The notes below the pieces were generated by a model. The model made no database searches, was not told the origin of the DNA, and saw only the letters and a list, made by a program, of their open reading frames with translations. DNA of 64,000 bases from positions 248,731,008 to 248,795,007 of the forward strand of contig NC_053489.1 in the NCBI RefSeq assembly GCF_905171775.1. Direction: 5' to 3'. Shown here piece after piece: positions 43,067-53,375 of the stretch; within the stretch, counting starts at the first letter, position 1; each line of letters opens with the position of its first letter. Source of the stretch: Rana temporaria (taxonomy: Eukaryota; Chordata; Amphibia; Anura; Ranidae). The translations under genes were made by a program, and so were the position numbers.

Positions 43067-44420
43067 ATGGATATATTTGACTTCCGCTCTAAACGAGTAG
43101 TCAATTTAGAGGGGGTTTTTGACACCACCCCCATGGCACCAGGGTCCGATGTAGGTGGTCTTTTTATGCGATTAAAAAACCTATTGGTGGCTGAAATACA
43201 TACCCAATGGGATATCGCATTTCTAGAAACTTATATCAAAGGGGCCATGGTACCAAGGAGTCTAAGATGGGAAGTGTCCCCCCAACAAGGGGACACGGAC
43301 CTTGCTGGTTGGTATAAGTATTTCAATGATTCAGGGTGGCTTTTTTGCGATTTCTCCTAGATAGGAGAGCCGACAAATTAGCCAGACTGGACGATGAAAT
43401 TAAATCTGTTAAGGATTTACTGACCCCTTTCAAAAACGGTGATGAATACATTAACCAAGCTACCAGTTTACTTAAAACTCTTGATAAAGAGGAAAGGGAA
43501 CAGAAAGCCAAAAAGAAAAATAAATTTATCAGAGACAGCGAAGATTACAAATCTAGTCTTGTTTTCTTATGGCAAAAAAAGCTCTCTTCTAACAACGAGG
43601 GTGATCCGGGGATGGACACCACACCACAGCCTTCTGTTGGTGCCATTCCCCCAGTGATTCCCTTTTCCTCACAACCACGTGTTGTAACCTCATACCCACC
43701 TCAGTGACCCAACTTATGTGCTTAAGAACACTACGAAAAAAGGCAAGGGCCCCCAAAAGGGATCCAATCAGAAGGGGTTTGCTTTTAAAGGGACCCCCAA
43801 TGTTGGTAACCCAGGTGGGGGTGTGGTACATTACGATCAGGTTTCGCCTCCTCGCATGTGGAATAGAGGCTCTGATTAACGTAATTTTCCACCTCCCAAT
43901 ATGGGGTTCGTTGGTCCGAATTATGGGTCGCAACAGGATGTTGGTCATAGTGGTTTTGGGTTCAATATCCCCACGCAGAATCGGTTTATGTCCATCTCTG
44001 ATTATGATAATAGCAGTAGTCAAGTACCCACCAGGGGGGGTTTTGGATTCGCCAATCCGTCTAGGAACCCATTTACATATCCTTTGGGTTACCCAGATAC
44101 ATCTAGTGGCTTTAACTACTTCACAAATCCACCTGGTAATTCATATATTCAGAATTGGGATTTTCGCAGGGCCCCCCCCCAGGCCAGGGTGGCAACACAA
44201 AATGAAGAGAGGCACCCGAGGGGGGAGGAGGACCCAGTCGGCCAAAAAGAAAGAGAACCTAGGAATTGGTATATATAACCTTAGCCAACAAATACTGACC
44301 GATCCAGAGAAAAAACTTCTAGATAAAGGACTGAAATATGCCCCCCCTAGAAATCTTAGTAAGTTTCAAACTTATATGGATGTGCATAACTTCACGAGAC
44401 GGCTTAGTATAAAAAGGTAT
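43067..44420 (+). pseudogene. PLE2 open reading frame, N-terminal part (frameshifted)
   Basis: Begins MDIFDFRSKRVVNLEGVF at 43067 and reads about 90 codons, then shifts frame at the T-run near 43340 into FLRFLLDRRADKLARLDDEI, a charged, coiled-coil-like stretch to 43707. Further breaks occur near 43706 and 43884. The frame from 43901 is Gly/Asn/Pro-rich to 44278, and then LSQQILTDPEKKLLDKGL and KFQTYMDVHNFTRRL lead to the insertion point at 44420. These last segments are typical of the region just before the PLE reverse transcriptase. Role of the N-terminal part is unknown. Confidence 0.75.
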
Positions 44421-45053
44421 TGTCAGGAATGCTGGTAGACCAGTACTGTGTGACTGCACAGAGGAGACCCACAATGTATGCGGTGAAGTTAAAAGGTGTT
44501 TATTAACAAATAAATGAAGACAACCAGTGCGTAACAAAATAGCATATACAATCAGGGGAAATACCGTATTCATAAACGAAGCCAGGCCGAGGTCATACAC
44601 AGGGGAAGTCAGCAGATGGGTGAGGATGGGAACACAGCGGATCAGGGAGCGGATGGATGGACAGGCTGCGGGGCAGGAATCCAAGAGGGAACAGGAATCA
44701 GGACACAGGGAGGACAAGTCCAGGCAGGATGGATGGACAGGCTGCGGGGCAGGAATCCAAGAGGGAACAGGAATCAGGACACAGGGAGGACAAGTCCAGG
44801 CAGGGATCAAGGATCAGGTCCAGAAATCAGGGTCAAATACCAGCTCAGGTCCAGGAGGTATGACGATACCAGGGCGAGGAGTGATTACACACGCCGGGTA
44901 TTTATAGAGGCGTGCTGATTGCATTCAGGTCACACCTGAACGCAGGAAGGGCTGTGTGCTCCACACTGCTAAGAACGCCCCGCTGGTGGACGCCAGTACT
45001 GCAGCCCAAGGATAACATAGCAGTAACACCAGCAGGGGGAACCTTCCCTGACA
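44421..45053 (-). repeat. LTR (3' LTR in element orientation)
   Basis: A 633-bp copy apparently identical to 47241-47873. On the minus strand it starts TGTCAGGGAAGG. CTATAAATACC (plus-strand 44897-44907) is a TATA-like box. A 67-bp segment is tandemly doubled inside (GGATGGATGGACAGGCTGCG near 44650 and 44728). Confidence 0.92.
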
Positions 45054-47213
45054 GTACCCCCCCCCAAAGGAGCGGCCTCCGGACGCTCCAATTAGATGTT
45101 GCTGGGGAAAGTCCGTGGTGTCAAGCTGGGCAGCAGATAAAGTCACATCAGGTTGGGCCGGATGAAAGTCCATGACTTTTAACAGGGCAAAGTGCAGCTC
45201 AAGCTGGGCAGCGGGTACAGAAATCTTAAGTTGGGCAAAAAGTACATCAAGCTGGGATGCAGATAGGGGCAAATCAAGCTGGGCAGCAGACTCCGGGTCG
45301 TCGAGCTGGGCAGCAAGCTCCGGGTCGTCGAGCTGGGCAGCAGGCTCCGGGTTGTCGAGCTGGGCAGCAGGCTCCGGGTCGTCGAGCTGGGCAGCAGGCT
45401 CCGGGTCGTCGAGCTGGGCAGCAGGCTCCGGGTCGTCGAGCTGGGCAGCAGGCTCCGGGTCGTCGAGCTGGGCAGCAGGCTCCGGGTCGTCGAGCTGGGC
45501 AGCAAACTCCGGGTCGTCGAGCTGGGCAGCAAACTCCGGGTCGTCGAGCTGGGCAGCAGGCTCCGGGTCGTCGAGCTGGGCAGCAGGCTCCGGGTCGTCG
45601 AGCTGGGCAGCAGGCTCCGGGTCGTCGAGCTGGGCAGCAGGCTCCGGGTCGTCGAGCTGGGCAGCAAGCTCCGGGTCGTCGAGCTGGGCAGCAAACTCCG
45701 GGTCGTCGAGCTGGGCAGCAAACTCCGGGTCGTCGAGCTGGGCAGCAAACTCCGGGTCGTCGAGCTGGGCAGCAAACTCCGGGTCGTCGAGCTGGGCAGC
45801 AAGCTCCGGGTCGTCGAGCTGGGCAGCAGGCTCCGGGTCGTCGAGCTGGGCAGCAAGCTCCGGGACGTCGAGCTGGGCAGCAGGCAGGGACACCTCAGAC
45901 TGGGCAGCGGATGGCACTGAAACAGGCAGGGCAGATGGCGCTGAAACAGGCAGGGCAGATGGCACTGAAACAGGCAGGGCAGATGGCACTGAAACAGCAA
46001 CTTCAGGCTGGCAAACTGGCACAGCAACTTCAGGCTGGCAAACTGGCACAGCAACTTCAGGCTGGCAAACTGGCACAGCAACTTCAGGCTGGCAAACTGG
46101 CACAGCAACTTCAGGCTGGCAAACTGGCACAGCAACTTTAGGCTGGCAAACTGGCACAGCAACTTCAGGTTGGCAAACTGGCACAGCAACTTCAGGTTGG
46201 CAAACTGGCACAGCAACTTCAGGTTGGCAAACTGGCACAGGAACTTCAGGCTGGCAAACTGGCACAGGAACTTCAGGCTGGCATACAGGATCAGGCTGGC
46301 AAACTGGCCGCATAGCAGGTAGAGGTTTGGCAGAATCAGGTTCAGCTGGCATGCAAGCAGACTGGAGCAGGTTGGTTGGTGTGGAGACAGGTTGGGTTAC
46401 TGGCAGGATCATCTTGGTTGGGAAAAACTTTCGTTTTTTCTTGGGCTTAGCCACAGAAGCTCTGTAGGTAAGGGGTGCAGCAGACTGGAAAGGAGGATTG
46501 GGATATGGCAGAGTAGAGGGAACAGTAGCTGGAGGAAGTTTTTGTGGGTTAGTAGGCGGCTGAGAAGAGACAGGTGGGTTGTATACAGGATAGGTACAGG
46601 GAGCAGAGACTGGATATTGGTATCTGGTGGGAAGCAGTGTATACTGAGCTGCGACTGGGGTTGCCATTGGTGATGGACAGATGGATCTTTGGGAAGGTGA
46701 GTGGTTAATGGCAGGGCTGGAAACAGGTGGATTTGCTGGAATCAGGAGATCTGACCAGGCCTGCAGCACAGGCTGAACAAAAGCAGATTCACACACACCT
46801 TGTCTAATCAGAGACTGCACTGAACTAATGCACTCAGACAACTTCTGCTGGGAACAAGAGGAATAATGTTCATCAAAAGAAACTGGATCATCCTCTAATA
46901 ACCACACCAGGGATTCAACTTGGTCATGACTGAAGGGAGGAGAGAAATCATCACTACCATCTGGAATGAACGACAGGGCCGGTTTAACACATAACTGGAT
47001 TAATGCCTGAACATCATCATAAGACATATAACCATGATCCACCATGGAATGGGCTGATCGGATGGTTTCCATCAGCCGGTCACTTGTCCATCCCTCAAAA
47101 ACCTGGCGACAATACTCCTCATCCTCCTCTGCCAGCAGAGAAAAGTAAGTGATTTCATTGAAATCCATCTTCAAAAAACGCACCGCAACAGGATGGTTCC
47201 TCAATGCAGGCAC
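44925..47213 (-). CDS. 762-aa repeat protein of the non-autonomous LTR element
   Basis: The start Met at 47213 is 28 bp inside the 5' LTR boundary, and the stop lies within the 3' LTR. Residues 1-160 are acidic and helical-looking (ITYFSLLAEEDEEYCRQVFE, then MSYDDVQALIQL), followed by a Pro-rich stretch to about 260 and a basic patch KPKKKRKFF that resembles a nuclear-localisation signal. Eleven copies of VCQPEVxVP come next, then about four of VPSALPVS, then about 23 of AAQLDDPEx. The end is a hydrophobic tail read from the LTR. No zinc knuckle, protease or polymerase motif is visible. The position suggests a gag-like protein; I do not recognise a family and function is unknown. The frame is fully open across 2.3 kb of repetitive DNA, which argues for recent coding selection or very recent insertion. 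Confidence 0.75.
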   Translation of the reverse strand: MPALRNHPVAVRFLKMDFNEITYFSLLAEEDEEYCRQVFEGWTSDRLMETIRSAHSMVDHGYMSYDDVQALIQLCVKPALSFIPDGSDDFSPPFSHDQVESLVWLLEDDPVSFDEHYSSCSQQKLSECISSVQSLIRQGVCESAFVQPVLQAWSDLLIPANPPVSSPAINHSPSQRSICPSPMATPVAAQYTLLPTRYQYPVSAPCTYPVYNPPVSSQPPTNPQKLPPATVPSTLPYPNPPFQSAAPLTYRASVAKPKKKRKFFPTKMILPVTQPVSTPTNLLQSACMPAEPDSAKPLPAMRPVCQPDPVCQPEVPVPVCQPEVPVPVCQPEVAVPVCQPEVAVPVCQPEVAVPVCQPKVAVPVCQPEVAVPVCQPEVAVPVCQPEVAVPVCQPEVAVPVCQPEVAVSVPSALPVSVPSALPVSAPSALPVSVPSAAQSEVSLPAAQLDVPELAAQLDDPEPAAQLDDPELAAQLDDPEFAAQLDDPEFAAQLDDPEFAAQLDDPEFAAQLDDPELAAQLDDPEPAAQLDDPEPAAQLDDPEPAAQLDDPEPAAQLDDPEFAAQLDDPEFAAQLDDPEPAAQLDDPEPAAQLDDPEPAAQLDDPEPAAQLDDPEPAAQLDNPEPAAQLDDPELAAQLDDPESAAQLDLPLSASQLDVLFAQLKISVPAAQLELHFALLKVMDFHPAQPDVTLSAAQLDTTDFPQQHLIGASGGRSFGGGYCQGRFPLLVLLLCYPWAAVLASTSGAFLAVWSTQPFLRSGVT
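45280..45890 (-). repeat. 27-bp coding tandem array, AAQLDDPEx units
   Basis: About 23 copies of a 27-bp unit (plus strand GTCGAGCTGGGCAGCA plus GGCTCCGGGTC) encode nine residues each on the minus strand. The variable last position is Pro, Leu, Phe or Ser. Units vary at only one or two bases, mainly GGC/AGC/AAC at the variable codon. Confidence 0.95.
45990..46300 (-). repeat. 27-bp coding tandem array, VCQPEVxVP units
   Basis: Eleven copies of a 27-bp unit (GGCTGGCAAACTGG plus CACAGCAACTTCA on the plus strand) encode VCQPEVAVP or VCQPEVPVP. It is independent of the neighbouring 27-bp array in sequence but has the same period. Confidence 0.95.
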
Positions 47214-47240
47214 GTCTGGTCAGGGATGGCCTTGGTATAC

Positions 47241-47873
47241 TGTCAGGAATGCTGGTAGACCAGTACTGTGTGACTGCACAGAGGAGACCCACAATGTATG
47301 CGGTGAAGTTAAAAGGTGTTTATTAACAAATAAATGAAGACAACCAGTGCGTAACAAAATAGCATATACAATCAGGGGAAATACCGTATTCATAAACGAA
47401 GCCAGGCCGAGGTCATACACAGGGGAAGTCAGCAGATGGGTGAGGATGGGAACACAGCGGATCAGGGAGCGGATGGATGGACAGGCTGCGGGGCAGGAAT
47501 CCAAGAGGGAACAGGAATCAGGACACAGGGAGGACAAGTCCAGGCAGGATGGATGGACAGGCTGCGGGGCAGGAATCCAAGAGGGAACAGGAATCAGGAC
47601 ACAGGGAGGACAAGTCCAGGCAGGGATCAAGGATCAGGTCCAGAAATCAGGGTCAAATACCAGCTCAGGTCCAGGAGGTATGACGATACCAGGGCGAGGA
47701 GTGATTACACACGCCGGGTATTTATAGAGGCGTGCTGATTGCATTCAGGTCACACCTGAACGCAGGAAGGGCTGTGTGCTCCACACTGCTAAGAACGCCC
47801 CGCTGGTGGACGCCAGTACTGCAGCCCAAGGATAACATAGCAGTAACACCAGCAGGGGGAACCTTCCCTGACA
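47241..47873 (-). repeat. LTR (5' LTR in element orientation)
   Basis: A 633-bp copy with TG...CA ends. Chance open frames in it are identical to those of the other LTR, which supports complete identity. It is followed by the GGTAT target duplication at 47874-47878. Confidence 0.92.
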
Positions 47874-47878
47874 GGTAT

Positions 47879-49969
47879 TTTCTTTCTAACCCTATCTCTG
47901 GGCATCAGGCCACCAGTGAGTATAAACATTCATCCTTGGCCAATGCCTCCCTGTTTAACCCACCCGGTTCTTTGACCCCAAGCATTAAGGTGTTCAGGGA
48001 TGGGGTTCTTAATGATTTAGATAGACTCAAAATAAAAAAATCCAATATGAATAGGGATTTGACAAAAGGTTTGGAATCTTTATGTCAGAATAAGTCTCTG
48101 GTTATCAGACCGGCAGATAAAGGGGGGGTATAGTCATCCTTGACCAGTGCGATTACTTGGAAGAATTGCACCGGCTAGTTGATGACGCTGATACCTATAC
48201 CCCCCTCAATAGGGACTCCCTAAGTGGATACAAAAGGGACCTTGAGATGTTAGTGAAACAGGGATTCCAAAGTGGTATCTTGAATAGTAAGGAAGCTTTA
48301 TTCTTGGTGCCCAGTGCCCCACGGCCCCCAGTTATATACTATCTACCTAAAATACACAAGAGCCAGACTTGCCCCCCGGGACGACCCATTGTTAGTGGTA
48401 TCGATTCCATTACGTCCCGGGTGGGCAAGTATATAGATTTTTTTCTACAGCCACTTGTACAGAAGATACCTTCGTATATAAAAGATACGAAGCAGGTTAA
48501 TAATACACTTGCAGGTATCTCCCCCAAATCAGGTATATGGATGGTCACAGCCGATGTGACCTCCTTATACACGATTATTCCACACCATTTGGGGCTTGAG
48601 GACGTATTGTTGTATTTGGATAGACAGTCTGGTCTCTTACAAGCCCAAACAGAGTTTATTATGGCCCTGTTGAAGTATGCGGCCACTCACAACTACTTCA
48701 TGTTTGATAACATGTTTTATAGACAAGATAAGGGTGTGGCCATGGGGGCTAAATATGCCCCCAGTTTGGCCAACATTTTCATGGCCAAGTGGGAGGAGGA
48801 CGTCATTGACTGTCACCGCCGACCTGAGATCATACTCTGGTGTAGATATATCGATGATGTCCTCCTCCTATGGGATGGTTGTGAGGCAGATCTTCTCAGT
48901 TTCATGGCTGAATTGAACCAAAATACTAGGGGCATTCGATTCAACTTTGAGTCCAGCCAACATTCCATTCATTTTTTGGATCTTCAGATCACTATTGAGA
49001 ATGGTGGATTTGTCACGTCTACTTTTTTTAAACCAACTGACCGGAACTCGTATATACCACTAGACAGTTGTCATCTGCCAGCTTGGTTAAAATCTGTACC
49101 CCTGGGACAATTCATGCGTTTAAAACGCAATTGTACCAACCCCCGAACGTTTGAGAGCCAGGCCTCAATTCTTTCCAAAAGATTTGAGGAGAAGGGATAC
49201 GATAGTTCCACTCTATCCCAATCAATGGAGAGAACTAGGAATACGGAAAGGGCATCACTTTTGGCAGATAAGATCAAAGGGGATCAAAATGAGAGATTCT
49301 CTCTACCCTTTATTACAACCTTTTCTGCACAACATTTCAGTGTCAAGAAGCTTATCCAGAAACACTGGCATATTCTAACAACAGACCAGGTTTTAGCTCC
49401 AATCCTTCCAGTACAACCTAGCGTGGTATTTAGGGGGGCTCTACGATCAGAAGCCGTATTGCTCCCAGCGTACATGATCCTCCGAAGGCAGCCAGGACAT
49501 TTCTTGAAAACCTCACCGGTTATTTCAGGTGTAAACGCTGCTAGGTTTGTTCTTTGAACAGCTGCAGAGATAGGAAGATTTGTTATTTTCAATCCACAGC
49601 AACTCAACAAACTTTTGAAATCGAACCTTTCATAACTTGTTCGACGAAAGGAGTTATATACCTTATTCAGTGCCCTTGTGGCCATCAGTACATGTCAGTC
49701 AGTCAGTCAGGTTAAATGAGCATATTGCTAAAATCAGGAGTGGATTTGACAAGCACTCTGTTTCTAAACATTTTGATTTGAAGCATAATAGAGATCCCTC
49801 CAAGACTTTGTTTGTCTGGATCGATAAATATCGTCCGCACTGGAGAGGCAGTAATCTTGTCCGGGAAATTTCCAGACAAGAAATGGCGTGGATCCACCGT
49901 GTCAAAACCTATATGCCATTCGGGTTGAACATTGACATGGATATTAATGCTTTCATTAATAATTCTTAG
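47879..49969 (+). pseudogene. PLE2 reverse transcriptase and GIY-YIG region (frameshifted)
   Basis: The first part (to 48133) ends SLVIRPADKGG at a G-run (48121-48127) that breaks frame. The second (48157-49557, 466 codons) holds PPGRPIVSGIDS, motif A ADVTSLYT (Asp133), motif B GVAMGAKYAPS (193-203) and motif C YIDD (231-234), all intact. A third break near 49557 leads to the GIY-YIG part: GVIYLIQCPCGHQYM is followed by a (TCAG)4 expansion at 49695-49710 that replaces the expected YIGRT. The rest (KHSVSKHFDLKHNRDPSKTL, then RPHWRGSNLVREIS) runs to a stop at 49967-49969. Same family as the PLE1 protein but clearly diverged; not functional. Confidence 0.88.
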
Positions 49970-50156
49970 TATTCCTTTAAATTGCAGTGAGATATGTTTA
50001 TTTGGAATATTATTTGTTGGACTCTTGTGTCACTGTGACCAACCTGATTTCATCATATCACCAAGTTGGTCTCAATATTTGTGAAAGTATTGTTATCCGT
50101 CTCCCGTTCTGCTGGTGGTATTAACTAGTCTATCATGGTTTGGCATATTACCTTAA

Positions 50157-50688
50157 AGCAGAGTTCCGGCCACAATTTCACTTTTTAAATATAAATACCC
50201 CTGTAATACACAAGCTTAATGTATTCTAATAAAGTTAGTCTGTAAACTAAGGTCCGTTTTGTTAGGTTGTTACAGCATTTAGACACTTTATAAAATAGAA
50301 ATTGACTGGGGCCATCTTAAGTGTGGGCATCATGAAGCCAGACTGTATGACTTCCTGGATTTCAGCCTTGAAGATCTCGCACATGCTCAGTGCTGCACAA
50401 GCAGTGACAGATCAGGTTTCAGCACCTGTGCTGTCCAAGTCACATGATTCTTTGAGACTGGGGAGTGCACAGACTCCTGGAAAGTTACACCCACTACATT
50501 CCCAGGAGTCTGTGCGGTGTAGGTTAGGAAGCATTAAGCACCTAGGTGCAAGAAGTGGGAAGATTAACTATTCTGCCTAGCAACATAACTTTGAAGGCAT
50601 CTAAAAAAAAAAAAAAAATTCGTAAAGGACTAATGACATTTTTTTAAAACTACTGATGTAATGTTATATTTATGGTTGGAACTCCACT
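50157..50688. mobile_element. TTAA-type MITE in PLE2 3' region
   Basis: TTAA at 50153-50156 and 50689-50692. Termini AGCAGAGTTCCGGCC and GGTTGGAACTCCACT. The interior has a direct pair of CCAGGAGTCTGTGC / AGACTCCTGG near 50472 and 50502 and an A-run at 50602-50617. Same type as 53751-54327. Confidence 0.78.
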
Positions 50689-51442
50689 TTAATAGTGGGT
50701 GTTATTAATTTTTAACACATTTTAGTAATTATACTGTTGTGCACACTTTGGCAGGTTCATTATTGCGTATTTTATCCTTCGTATGTATCGCTTATAATTT
50801 AATTTTTTTTGGTCTAGCGGTGCTTACACGCGCCATAGATGCATTAATTAACATATTCTGTGAATTTAATTCAATATGCTGCTATTGTCTTTGGCCTCTT
50901 CCTTCCATCTGTTTGGTGGTGAGATTTGTCCATAGCTTTATTTTGGTCCATTGTGCCTGAAACGAGGTCTGGCACTTTAGACCAATCAGCGCGTCTGGTG
51001 TGGGGTTTTTCCCTCTATCCATATAGAGGCTTGACCCGCATGCTGACGTATTTGGATGTTTTGGCCCGCGCCGTCACGTGGGACGGCTTTGTGCTGGCGT
51101 GTCCTCATGCCGACGTGTGACATCGACGTGCGTGACCGCGTCATGCGGAAGTTTGTTCCTGCTTGTCGGGGCGGCCTGATACCAAAACTTTCCTTTGTTC
51201 ATGGGGTGTTCTACACCCTGCGGCATCATGACTCTATTCCAACAGCTAGCTGTTGAATGAGGCAGCCGAACGCTGTTTTGGTCAGTTTTTCTTCCTGCGG
51301 ATCGTTGGCGCATGCGCACTGGACATCAGGGCAGTTCAGACAGAGGCTTGGTTTGGACTGCATGTGCGCATGCGCGCCCGCGGCGCTGCTTACTCCCATA
51401 CAGTGTTTGTTATTTAAGGGGGGTTGATGCGGTGTGTCACCA

Positions 51443-51475
51443 GTGCCCCAGAGGAAGCGATATTTTCGCAAAACC
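51443..51475 (+). ncRNA. Hammerhead-like motif remnant in PLE2 downstream repeat
   Basis: GTGCCC, CAGAGGA, GCGA-TATT-TTCGC and AAAACC are present, then the sequence is deleted where stem III and the cleavage site should be. Stem I would pair better here than upstream (GTGCCC with the GGGCGG retained only in the other copy). Confidence 0.4.
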
Positions 51476-51887
51476 TTTCATACACTGGAATGAGACGGGA
51501 TTGGCATCCAGCTCGGCCCATCTGTACTTCAACTTCCACAGTGTTAACCTACATGCTTTCTGGGGTCCTCTTTTAATTAAAGGACCGCTGGAAATCTGGT
51601 AAGCGGATTCAATACTCTTATGGTGGAGGATCACTGTCTTTTCGATTATCACCACAAGTTTATGATCAACATCTGTGGACTTTTGGTTTTCCTTTTTCTA
51701 CTGCACTGGTGAATAGGAGCTACGGTGTCCCTCTAAGGACTTTGATTTCCTTATTTTCCTGTTTTTCCCTTATCATTCATGGACAATCAGTTGTGATATG
51801 ATTTTTGGGTGTATTTATTTGTTATATCAATTGTTTAGCGCATCTTGTTTTTTTCCTATGTTACCACTGTTCTATTATTCACAGTTA

Positions 51888-52379
51888 GGCCCCATACACA
51901 CGACCAAACATGTATGCTGAAACTGGTCCGCGGGCCAGTTTCAGCAGACATGTTTGGTCGTGTGTGGGCGCGAGCGGGCCGAATTCCAGCAAACATTTGC
52001 CCGCCGGGCCTTTTCCCAGCGGACAAATATTCCTGGACGTGTTTTAAAACCGTCCGCTGGAATCCTGCCCGCTCGGACATGTACGGTCGTCAGTACAGAC
52101 CTACCGTACATGTCCAGGCGCCCGCCGTCCCTCGCATGCGTCGAATGACTTCGACGCATGCGTGGAAGCCTTTAAATGGCAGGCCCGCCCACGTCTCCGC
52201 GTCATCGCCGCGTCATCGTCGCGGCGACGACGCGGACACGCCCCGCGTAATGTTTACGCGCGGACTTCTGTACGATGGTGTGTACAACCATCGTACAGAA
52301 GCCCTCTGGCAGACATGTACGGTGAAAACGGTCCGACGGACCGCTTTCACCGTACATGTTTGTTCATGTGTACCCGGCC
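51888..52379. mobile_element. GGCCCC-family MITE in the PLE2 downstream repeat
   Basis: Termini GGCCCCATACACACGACC and CATGTGTACCCGGCC, flanked by TTA (51885-51887) and TAA (52380-52382). The equivalent position in the other PLE2 repeat (42920-42926) is empty and reads CAGTAAGG, which proves an insertion of about 492 bp plus a 3-bp duplication. Interior CGACGCATGCGTGG as in 53-521. Confidence 0.9.
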
Positions 52380-52689
52380 TAAGGTGCAGCTTTATTTGTT
52401 CACACATGAGCACTATTTAGGAGCATTCATTTGTCCATTTTTAGTTTATTAGCGCAGTTGCTCCCCAACTTTTTCTAAATATGAATAAATAGCTGCATGG
52501 ATACCTTACAACATAAAAAAATACCACCATTTTATTCTCCAGGGTATTTGCTTTCAGAAAATGTATAATTCTTTGGGGGTTTTAAATAATTTCTAGTCGA
52601 TTTTAACGAGTGTGATAAGCTGCAAACATGAGGCAGAGAAATGGTTAATGTTTGCAACAGACTAAATGCAGTTCAAAAAGTCAGTATTT

Positions 52690-53185
52690 CATCGTCATAG
52701 TTACATAGTTAGTCAGGTTGAATAAAGACACAAGTCCATCAAGTTCAACCATAAGAAATAAAATAATAATAGTATTGTACAATCCCATATACCCAATTCT
52801 ATACCCACAGTTGATCCAGAGGAAGGCAAAAAACCCCAGCAAAGCATGATCCAATTTTCTACAGCAGGGGAAAAAAATTCCTTCCTGAGAGGCAATCGGA
52901 TTTTCATCGGATCAACTTTACCTATAAATGTTAGTACCCAGTTATATTATGTACATTTAGGAAAGTATCCAGCCCATTCTTAAAGCATTCTACTGAGCTG
53001 CCAGAACCACCTCTAGAGGGAGTCTATTCCACATTTTCACAGCTCTTACTGTGAAGAAACCTTCCTGTATTTGGATGTGAAATCTCTTTTCCTCTAGACG
53101 TAAAGCATGCCCCCTTGTCCTCAGTGTTGACCGTAAAGTGAATAACTCAACACCAAGTAAATGTTTGTACCTGTGTTCTTATGAC
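52690..53185. repeat. High-copy frog dispersed repeat, class not resolved
   Basis: It opens CATAGTTACATAGTTAGTCAG and contains AAGTCCATCAAGTTCAACC, CCTTCCTGAGAGGCAATCGG and CTGTGAAGAAACCTTCCTG. I recognise this wording as a common amphibian dispersed repeat but cannot place it as SINE, LINE 3' end or DNA element. No promoter boxes or ORF seen. Confidence 0.55.
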
Positions 53186-53375
53186 ACTTCCTGAATGCAT
53201 GTTTCTGCTTTTGAAAGTCGCCAAAAACAAACAAACAAGTCAGCGGGCATAGCAAGGTAGAGAAAAGCAATTAGCACCTTCTAGGAAATAAAACGTTATT
53301 TCATAAAACCTCAAGACAAAGACAAAGTAAAATAAAAATGTCACAATTTCCACATCATATGCCTTGGATCACTTA

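Larger units (their letters stand above)
44421..47873 (-). mobile_element. Young non-autonomous LTR retrotransposon with repeat-coding ORF
   Basis: Two 633-bp LTRs (44421-45053 and 47241-47873) appear identical and begin TGTCAGG, ending CCTGACA. A perfect 5-bp duplication, GGTAT, flanks it at 44416-44420 and 47874-47878, and PLE2 coding sequence resumes in the same order on each side. The 2.19-kb interior holds one 762-codon minus-strand frame and no protease, reverse transcriptase or integrase. A G-run (CTTTGGGGGGGGGTAC on the minus strand) abuts the 3' LTR as a polypurine-like tract. No clear TGG-initial primer site follows the 5' LTR. It must be mobilised in trans, most likely by a Ty3/Gypsy relative; that is inference. 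Confidence 0.92.
42028..52476 (+). mobile_element. Penelope-like retroelement PLE2, direct terminal repeats, heavily interrupted
   Basis: Direct copies of a terminal repeat lie at 42028-43020 and 51217-52476. Between them on the + strand lies an N-terminal extension, reverse transcriptase and GIY-YIG region, broken by frameshifts. Later insertions are an LTR retrotransposon (44421-47873), a TTAA MITE (50157-50688) and a TWA MITE (51888-52379). Without them the element is about 5.9 kb. The stretch 50693-51216 continues the downstream terminal repeat outward and has no upstream partner. Target duplications were not found. Confidence 0.88.
51217..52476 (+). repeat. PLE2 downstream terminal repeat (pLTR)
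   Basis: Direct copy of 42028-43020 with an inserted MITE (51888-52379) and a deletion matching 42286-42513. The deletion removes the last part of the hammerhead-like core. The terminal repeat probably continues leftwards to about 50693. Confidence 0.87.

Noticed and set aside
43704..44438. A 244-codon plus-strand ORF in PLE2
   Set aside because: Only its last ~55 codons match the expected Penelope-like sequence; the earlier part is out of frame with the recognisable coding sequence at 43901-44278.
45280..46300. Regular 27-bp repeats resembling a CRISPR array
   Set aside because: There are no variable spacers; units are contiguous and code in frame for a nine-residue repeat. The context is an LTR retrotransposon in a vertebrate genome.
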